From: Semisulcospira habei
Lineage: Eukaryota; Mollusca; Gastropoda; Semisulcospiridae
Reading direction: 5' to 3'
DNA length: 64,000 bases
NCBI GenBank assembly: GCA_036245525.1
Contig: BTPG01000003.1
Span: forward strand, 188,637,535 to 188,701,534
Positions 55,565-64,000 of this stretch are shown one piece after another; positions within the stretch are counted from its first letter, which is position 1, and each line of letters begins with the position of its first letter. Under the pieces are notes generated by a model. That model was not told where the DNA came from and made no database searches. It saw only the letters and a list, made by a program, of their open reading frames with translations. Position numbers and translations under genes: made by a program.

Positions 55565-56110
55565 AACTTCAAACCCAAAGTTTGTACAAAGATACCTGAC
55601 TGGAAGACCTTTCTATGCATACTAATTTGGTTGATCCCTCGGAAAGGTCAAGGGTCACAAGAGCTCAGTAAATAGGACAAAAATAGCCATATTTTGACAA
55701 AAGATTTTTTTGTCAAATACTATTCACAACTTCAAACTCAAACTTGCTATAGAGATACCTGATGGCCAGACCTATCTATACATACCAATTTGGATGAGCC
55801 CATGGAAAGGTCAAGGGTCACAAGAGGTCAGCAAATAGTTTTGATATAATTGTAGTTATTATCAACAGTTTTGCAAACTTTTCAATCAAATTTGACACAA
55901 AGGGACCTGATGATAATAAGACCTTCCTATGTATCTTAATTTAGTTGACTCATTGCAAAGGTCAAGGATCACGGGTGTTTGAAAAATGTGGGAAAACTGA
56001 TTAAAGTTTGAGAAAACATGGACTTTGCTGGTGCAGAAGCCATCCCTTTACTTATTGTCACAAAGGTCACACATGTAGATCGGTCATACACGTGAGCCAT
56101 AAGGGCTTTG
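55564..56110. repeat. Diverged tandem repeat continues
   Basis: Three or more units with ACTTCAAACCCAAA, GATACCTGA, TTTCTATGCATACTAATTTGG and GGAAAGGTCAAGGGTCAC. Confidence 0.75.
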
Positions 56111-56136
56111 TCTTTTTTTTTTTTTTTAAACGGTGG

Positions 56137-56260
56137 TACGTGGTAAGGCCTCTCGGTCTCGGGTCCGATTAGGGAGTTTATTTCGAAGATAAAAGTCGAG
56201 GGCTTTAACATAAAATTTTTAGTATTCGGCATTAAAGCAACGATGGTACACACTAACCCT
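56137..56260. repeat. Short dispersed repeat related to 58877-58990
   Basis: GCCTCTCGGTCTCGG and TATTTCGAAGATAAAAGTCGAG blocks are shared with 58885-58945. Confidence 0.65.
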
Positions 56261-56309
56261 TGCACGCCATTTTTATCCGTCGAATGTCCATAGTCTTGCG
56301 TGTATCAAA

Positions 56310-56410
56310 TGAAAATATTGTTGAAAATTGGCTGTTGTCGTTTTAAAAATAACTCTAGAATGCTTATTGTTTCGAACTGTGCTTCGTTGTTTAGCGAGCC
56401 TTTTTGCTTC
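56310..56410 (+). repeat. Dispersed 95-bp repeat, copy 2
   Basis: Closely matches 54436-54530; followed by a C run at 56410-56430 and a G run near 56478. Confidence 0.7.
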
Positions 56411-56921
56411 CCCCCCCCCCCCCCCCCCCCCGGGTCAAACAAAGCTGGTACTCGAGTTGAAAATGATAAAATGGGGTGGGGGGGGGGGGCGCTTAACACA
56501 TAAACCCTGCACTGGATGTTAGAGACAAACTAATCACCACATAGTCGTATAAACATATAGTACATATTTTTAAGTGCGGGACCCACGTTCACAACATCTT
56601 GATTAAGCCACAAAAATTAATTAAACTAAAGACATCACAATGTTCTGACTAAAGCGGGTTTCCATACGCTGCGCTTGCAAATGGAAGTTTCCGCCACCTT
56701 TGTTCATACTATGGTGGTAATGTATGGTAAAGGAGAGTTTGATTTTTTTTTTAAAGGAGGGGGGGGGGGGTATCTGATATCAGAGGAAGAGTAATATTAC
56801 GGCTGGCAAAGTTTTCTTTTAACAAAGAAGAGGTGTTTGTCCTTCTTGTTCAAGATCATACAAAATTAACTGTGATACGGACATCACAAGAGAAAAATGT
56901 GATCAGCACCACTCGAATCAT

Positions 56922-57830
56922 TTGATTGCCTGGCCAGGGTTTCGAACGTCTTCTTTGCGGCCGTGTACATACGATGAATTAAAAAAGGATTGTTGGATTG
57001 ATTCTGTCGCACGCAAACGTCTGTGTCCAAAAGCTTTCACGAGGGTTTTGACAAAACCGGCGGACAACAGTGACGTCGTTCTGGCAGTAGCCAGTGCTAG
57101 TCTTGCTGGGTTGCGGCATTTGATGTTGGAAATCAGTTCATGTAATCTGCATCAATTACAATATCCGGCATTTAAGGCCCCAAAAGTAAACGTTCCAGTG
57201 TTTGTGCATGTCGTCATTAGCCGCGACACCGTATCATTCTGTGCTGGAAAAACAACTCGCTTGTGTTTGGATATGGTACGAAGACAGCATGTGAAGTGTG
57301 ACAGACAAATCTTCAAGTCTCAGGCGTTTTCATTGCTTTGATGGGGACTTGGATGGAGACGGTTGAAGGTTTTGTCGTCTTTCTGTACGGCAAAACAAAC
57401 CAACTTGTAATATAAGTCAAAGCAGCAAGGCAGGCTCTATTTGACAGACAGTATAGATATATCTGGAGGCCATATCACCAACGGCGGATGCACTGATTTT
57501 ACGCGTTGTCCATCCAACGTATCAAGAGGAACTCAAGTGGGGAGACATTATTGCTCGCAGAAAACGCTGCACCTGCCAAGTTTTGCTGAATGAGGGTGAC
57601 ACAAGAATGTCCAAGAGAAACTCTTAAAACAAACTGGAGCTGCAAACAGGGACAGCGCTCCGGAACTTGTATTATGGGTGCCTGTAAAGACACCATTGCC
57701 ACACGCAGAACAGTCGTGTTATCAATTGATCAGTTGTTCTCGGAAACAAGGGTGCCATTTATTGTGGAAGATGTAATTGTAGGAATGCTAGCCTAGCGTT
57801 ACAGCATTGTACAGTTTGTCGAAGAGATTT
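56922..57830 (+). pseudogene. Unrecognised broken coding region
   Basis: A 139-codon open frame (56922-57341; YDELKKDCWIDSVARKRLCP, TKPADNSDVVLAVASASLAG) is followed after a shift by VVFLYGKTNQL and KAARQALFDRQY, and further by a 68-codon piece (57590-57796). The spread over frames suggests one decayed gene. LYGK...ARQALF segments occur, to my recollection, in uncharacterised mobile-element-like proteins of invertebrates, but I cannot name the family. No splice sites support a host gene. Confidence 0.3.
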
Positions 57831-58239
57831 TTGAAACGTACGATGCGACACAGCGCTGTACATAAATAAATTCCTGTATTTACAGGTAGCACCCCAACCC
57901 CCAATCTCACACTGGATCCGCATCTGTTCTTTCACAGCATGCATTTTGTCAAAGTATAGGACCGGCAAGACAATCATTTACACACGTATAATGTATTTTG
58001 TAGTCTGTATACAACAAATAGACACATTTCAAGACATATTGTGGGTATGAAACCGTGCAGACGAAAATGTCTATTAAAAGTTGGACACGGTGACCTAATT
58101 AGTTAATTTGTACAATTTACTCTTGTTATCAGGTACTGATTATATCGCTAGTAATTTTAATTATGTAGGAATGAAACAAACAGCAGTTTATGTAATTTTC
58201 TTATGTTTTTATTGCTAAAAACCAGCACCCAGAAAATTA

Positions 58240-58740
58240 TTAAAATATTGCAGTGACCTACATTCGGAGCCGACCACACACACTTCCGGTTGAGTGACAC
58301 CGTGTTTCTCACGCTCAAATAAATCCCGGTTGTCCAAAGTGTAATATACAACACGGACTTTGTCTCTAACAAGATGTGTTGGATACCCTCAAATATCCGT
58401 CATTAGGCACCCCACTATAAATCAATGAAACGAGTAAATAGGTCACAATAATATCATCATTTGAAACTTCTATAAAAGAATTATAAACTTTATCGCTCTT
58501 TGTGTGTTAAAGAAGTTATTAAGTATTAGGACCTCACTAACCAAGGCTGAAATATATTTAAGAGACAGTTCTTAAAATCCGCACATACATGGCATACTGT
58601 TCCTATGTCATAGTGACAAAACTTTAACATGTAAGCACACACACTTCCGATTGAGTGTTAACGAAGGTCCCACGCTCAAATGAAAGCGTAATGTCTAAGG
58701 TAACACATACAACAAAATTTAGGTCTCTAACAAATAGTGC
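58240..58740. repeat. Diverged direct duplication
   Basis: CACACACACTTCCGGTTGAGTG at 58276 and CACACACACTTCCGATTGAGTG at 58637, each followed by CACGCTCAAAT and later TCTCTAACAA. Confidence 0.6.
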
Positions 58741-59131
58741 AGGATTGTTTTTTTTTTTAATTAAAAGTCACCTTAATGCCACCCCCCCCCCCTCCCGCCA
58801 CTTTGAGGTCATAACACGTCACAATGTGAAGTACGTGAAAGTCGCCATAAGTCTCTACATTTTAAAAATAATTTCTTTAGGGAGGTCGCGTGGCCTCTCG
58901 CTCTCGGATCAGATAAAGGAGTGTATTTCGAAGATAAAAGTCGAGTGCTTTACCCCAAGACTTTTATCTTAAAAAGAAACAAAAAAAAAAAACAAAAAAA
59001 AAAAACTTATCGTACCCTCAGGGCGACAAGAACCACTGGCAAAGCTTAACTCATAATACAACTAATAACATTGTACTCCTTGTGCACGCAGTAAAGGTAC
59101 TGTGTACTACCGCGACTTTGTGCGTACGGGT

Positions 59132-59223
59132 CTAACCCCCTGCGTGTCGGTAGTAGCTTTAGTCGCGATGATTCCAACAGAAATCATCGCGACTAAAATC
59201 GCTACCAATACGCAAAGGGTTAA
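59132..59223. repeat. 92-bp hairpin element
   Basis: Arms of about 42 nt pair with some mismatches; inner stem AGTCGCGATGATT/AATCATCGCGACT is perfect around CCAACAGA. Ends resemble the TTAACCC group. Confidence 0.85.
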
Positions 59224-59439
59224 AGGTACCTGTTCCAGGCAATAAAGGGTTAATGTTTCGCATTATCTCCTTTATAACTGCTCCGGCTTAGTAATGTCAC
59301 TAACTTGAATGCTGGACAAAAGGGCTAACTTAACTTATTAACCCGTATAATACTGAGGCTAAAAGTTTCAAATTTGTACACTGTCACTTGCAAGCTACAT
59401 TATAGTACTTACAGATAAGGATTTAGACCAATGGCTTTA

Positions 59440-59497
59440 GTTCAAGGGTAGTGTCAGAATAGCTTGGCGCCAAGCTATTCTGGCACTATCCTTGAAC
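59440..59497. repeat. Compact hairpin family, copy 4
   Basis: GTTCAAGGGTAGTGTCAGAA and AGCTTGGCGCCAAGCT centre, a near-perfect palindrome. Flanked at 59339 and 59551 by weak TTAACCC inverted ends. Confidence 0.88.
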
Positions 59498-59943
59498 TAT
59501 TTTAGTCAAACTAATTTCACACACTGGTGTATTCCGAATGATAAGGGTTAAGTGAAAATGTCGTTAATGAAACTGTTCTGCGCTTCTTCTCATCAGTACG
59601 TAGGACTGAGTTCCACCGATGCCCACAAGAGGCATTAGGACACCTCTGTTGCTTGTGCCTGATCACATGGATCAAAGATGTTAAAGCCGCATTGCGAAGC
59701 GGTTCTGTAGTCGTTGGGTGGATTGTAAAAAGAAGTGTAGAAAGTCTGAGTTGAGGCAGACAACACTGAAAACCCGTTGTATCGGTAATTTACATAGGCC
59801 CGCCCTGGAGCAGTTTGCTTTTGCACAGCAAAGCAAAACCATCACATTTGAATTAAATGTTCTAAAACGAACGGACTTTTCTGCACGTTCTCCTTGCAAT
59901 GTCTAGAGCTGCAGACCGATGTGCGCCATACATTTAATATGTA

Positions 59944-59970
59944 ACAATAATAATAATAATAATAATAATC
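59944..59970. repeat. (AAT)n microsatellite
   Basis: Nine AAT units followed by CAGCAGCAGCAG. Confidence 0.9.
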
Positions 59971-60071
59971 AGCAGCAGCAGCATAATATAATGGCGAATT
60001 TAATTACTAAAATTGTATACTGTCGTTAATTGCTTTAATTATGAAGTGTGTTTTTAAACTGTGTGTGTCAG

Positions 60072-60176
60072 TTGGCAAGACCCCGTGGTACCTGCAAATG
60101 GTGTGGGTGGCATATGAGATGGCTTCGACAATCAGTATTACAGTCTGTTTCTTACGCTTCAGCGTATTCTATGAGG
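60072..60176 (+). CDS. Rolling stone-like gene 2, third coding exon
   Basis: 105 bp between GTGTGTGTCAG and G|GTAAGG, phase 1 to phase 1. Encodes VGKTPWYLQMVWVAYEMAST then a membrane helix (ISITVCFLRFSVFYE). It aligns along its whole length with the 8697-8801 exon of gene 1 (TPWYL, W, EM, S, VSI/ISI, TV) and has identical size and phases. The expected final exon (like 11041-11387) is not found before 64000. Intron 2 is about 6.4 kb; the following intron already holds over 3.8 kb of repeats. Confidence 0.87.
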
Positions 60177-60446
60177 GTAAGGTCAATAACTTTTCATTGT
60201 GAGTGACAAATGTACAGTGGCGTTGGAAAATATTTGGGATAGGCATGGACCAACCCATACAGTATCACACACTGGTTGTAGCTTCGCCACCGTTGGTCTG
60301 CGGTAGTGAACCGAGGGAGACAACCATTGTGAGAGAATCTCACGACGGGGGAAGGTTGGTGGGGGTGTGGGGGGGGGGGGGGAGGGGGATCACACGAGAT
60401 TTCTTGGTCACGCGAGAATGTTAAAGGCGAGCTAGGGCACTTAAAC

Positions 60447-61446
<1,000 letters not shown>

Positions 61447-64000
61447 TCAGACGACAAAGTCATCATCCTTGGCGACTTCAATGCCAGAGTGGGCCAGGAC
61501 TCTGAAGCCTGGAAAGGAGTCCTCGGCAAGCATGGCGTCGGGAACTGCAATGACAATGGCCGCTTACTGTTGGAGTTCTGTGCAGAGCAGCAACTGGTCA
61601 CCAACACTACTTTTCAGCAAAAGGACAGTCGAAAGACCACCTGGATGCATCTTCGCTCCAAACACTGGCACCTTATCGACTATGTCCTAGTGCGTCAGAG
61701 GGACCGCAGTGATGTCCTCCTCACCAGAGTGATGCCCAGCGCAGAGTGCCACACTGACCACCGCCTTGTCCGCTGCAAACTCAGGCTCCACGTCAAGCCA
61801 AAACCCAAGAAATGGGGGCCCCCCAAGAAAAAGCTTGATGTTGCCAGCCTTCAGCGTGACGACGTGAAAGCTGCCTTTCAGACAGATTTACAGCGCAGGC
61901 TCAAAGACACAGCGGACCCAGCAGACTCCTCCCCTGAAACACTCTGGGAACAACTGAAAACTGCTATTGCAAAATCCTCTGCAGAAGTCTTGGGTTTCGC
62001 TAGAAAAAAGAACAAAGACTGGTTTGACGAAAACGATGTTGAGATCCAGGAACACCTAGCAAAAAAAAGAGCCGCCCATCAGGCCCACCTAGCCCAGCCT
62101 TCCTGCCCTGTGAAGAAGTCTGCCTTCCGCCTCGTCTGCAGCAGTCTCCAGCGCAAGCTCAGAGATCTCCAGAATGAGTGGTGGACCAGACTTGCACAGA
62201 GGACCCAGCTTTGCGCTGACAATGGTGACTACAGGGGTTTCTACGAAGCACTGAAAGCAGTGTATGGCCCCAGGCACCTGGTACAAAGTCCCCTGCGAAG
62301 CGCGAATGGCCAGGCACTCCTCACAGATAATACTTCCATCTTGAACCGCTGATCGGAGTACTTTCAGAGCCTCTTCAGCGCTGAGCGCACTGTTCAAGAA
62401 GCAGTCGTCCTACAAATCCCACAACTCCCAGTAAAGGTTGAATTGGACGAACCGCCCACCGCTGAAGAGACCCCCACAGCCATCCACCAGCTCAAGAGTG
62501 GCAAAGCAGCAGGCATTGATGGAATACCGCCAGAGATCTGGAAACATGGAGGCACAGCACTGCACAACAAGCTCCATGACCTCTTTCTCTGCTGCTGGGA
62601 GGAAGGAACACTACCAAAGGATCTCCGTGATGCTGTCGTTATCACCCTGTACAAGAACAAAGGCGAGAAGTCTGACTGTTCCAACTATCGGGGAATTACC
62701 CTGCTGTCCATTGCTGGGAAAATTCTTGCAAGGCTGCTCCTGAATCGGCTGGTTCCTGCCATCGCTGAAGACCACCTCCCAGAGGGCCAGTGTGGCTTCA
62801 GAGCAAACAGGAGCACCACCGATATGGTCTTTGTGCTGAGACAGCTTCAGGAAAAGTGCCGCGAGCAGAACAAAGGGCTGTACATAACGTTTGTCGACCT
62901 AACAAAAGCGTTCGACACTGTGAGCAGGCAATGCATGTGGCAGATCCTGGAGCGACTTGGCTGTCCCCCAAAGTTCCTCAGCATGATTGTCCAGCTACAC
63001 GAGGACCAGCAAGGCCAGGTCAGATTCAACAATGACCTCTCAGAACCATTCCCTATTCTCAACAGCGTAAAGCAGGGCTGCGTGCTGGCACCGACCCTCT
63101 TCACCATCTTTTTTAGCATGATGTTGAAGCAGGCCACAGTGGACCTCGATGATGACGATGCAGTGTACATCAGGTATCGTCTCGATGGCAGCCTGTTCAA
63201 CCTCAGACGACTGCAGGCCCACACGAAAACCCTAGACCAACTGATTCGTGAGCTGCTTTTTGCTGATGACGCTGCCCTCGTTGCACACACAGAGAGAGCC
63301 CTGCAGCGCATCACGTCCTGCTTCGCAGACGCTGCCCAGCTCTTTGGACTCGAGGTCAGTCTGAAAAAGACAGAGGTCCTCCATCAGCCGGCACCCAAGA
63401 CAGTGTATCACCCTCCTCACATCACCATTGGCGAGTCTGAACTAAAGTCAGTGCACCAGTTTACTTACCTTGGCTGCATTATCACGTCGGACGCAAAGCT
63501 GGACAAGGAGCTTGACAGCAGGCTGGCAAAAGCGAACAGCGCTTTCGGGCGACTTTTCAAGCGGGTGTGGCACAATCAACAGCTGAAAGCAGGCACCAAG
63601 ATCAGCGTGTACAGAGCTGTGGTCCTCACCACCCTGCTGTATGGTTCCGAGTCCTGGGCCCTCTACCGCAGCCAACTACGACTCCTCGAACGCTTCCACC
63701 AGCGCTGCCTGCGCACCATCCTGGGCATTCACTGGAGTGACTATGTCACCAACGTCGAGGTCCTTGAACAGGCTGAAACTGTGAGCATCGAGGCTTTGCT
63801 GCTGCGGACACAGCTCCGCTGGGCGGGGCATGTCTCCAGGATGGAGGATCATCACCTACCAAAGATCACCCTGTTCGGCGAGCTTGCTACTGGACACCGT
63901 GACAGAGGGGCACCAAAGAAGAGATACAAAGACTGTCTCAAAAAGTCACTTAGTGCCTGCCAAATCGACCACCACCAGTGGTCTTCGCTTGCTGTGGACC
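61447..64000 (+). mobile_element. Family A LINE, 5'-truncated, runs off the window
   Basis: Starts inside the endonuclease (GACGACAAAGTCATC) and continues collinear with the family A copy at 2402-6347 to the window end, near the C-terminal RT region. Same strand as gene 2, inside its third intron. Confidence 0.92.
61450..64000 (+). pseudogene. Family A LINE protein, truncated, one nonsense codon seen
   Basis: Open from [20 protein letters not shown] to TGA at 62350-62352, where the complete copy has Trp (NRWSEYFQ). The same frame is then open to the window end with GKAAGIDGIPPEIW, VDLTKAFDTV, KQGCVLAPTLF and FADDAALVAH all present. So only the N-terminal endonuclease block is missing and only one stop is visible. 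Confidence 0.85.

Overview
The window looks like eukaryotic, probably molluscan (gastropod) nuclear DNA. Host coding sequence is sparse and split by introns with GT/AG borders, microsatellites are abundant, and most of the rest is retrotransposons and small inverted-repeat elements. The gastropod guess rests on the style of the repeats: a SINE-like tail with GGCGTTAAACCCAAATAACTAAC, L2-like LINEs ending in (ATT)n, and LINEs encoding a C-terminal zinc finger. No species is claimed.

Host genes: two rolling stone-like (multi-pass membrane protein) genes lie in the same orientation. Gene 1 shows its last two coding exons (8697-8801 and 11041-11387); its first exons are probably left of the window. 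Gene 2 shows its first three coding exons (50098-50343, 53422-53641, 60072-60176); its last exon is probably right of the window. The third exons of both genes are 105 bp with the same intron phases, which supports a tandem paralogue pair. About 39 kb of mostly mobile DNA separates them. A weak pair of candidate exons at 34338-34557 could belong to another gene.

Mobile DNA from left to right: a partial LINE with an internal 543-bp tandem duplication (1-1657); a complete family A LINE with a 16-bp target-site duplication (2402-6347); LINE 3' fragments (11.8, 13.1, 16.3, 17.4 and 20.3 kb); a 385-bp retroposon (22.8 kb) with a second copy inside an LTR; a complete but decayed LTR retrotransposon (23366-31045) with unusual gene order; an L2-like LINE with a 900-codon open frame (35474-38440); LINE fragments (39.2 and 41.5 kb); a decayed family B LINE (44630-48040); a roughly 1.06-kb palindrome (48063-49124); a cluster of MITE-like elements in the introns of gene 2 (51.8-54.2 kb); a 385-bp GT array (60.6 kb); and another family A LINE running off the right edge.

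The most interesting structures are the LTR element, a Ty3/gypsy-type element with integrase upstream of RT/RNase H (Gmr1-like order) and a SCAN-like capsid segment; the large palindrome; a hammerhead-ribozyme-like motif between two AT arrays; a compact hairpin family found inside unrelated TIR elements; and gene 2 exon 2 lying tightly between two inverted repeats.
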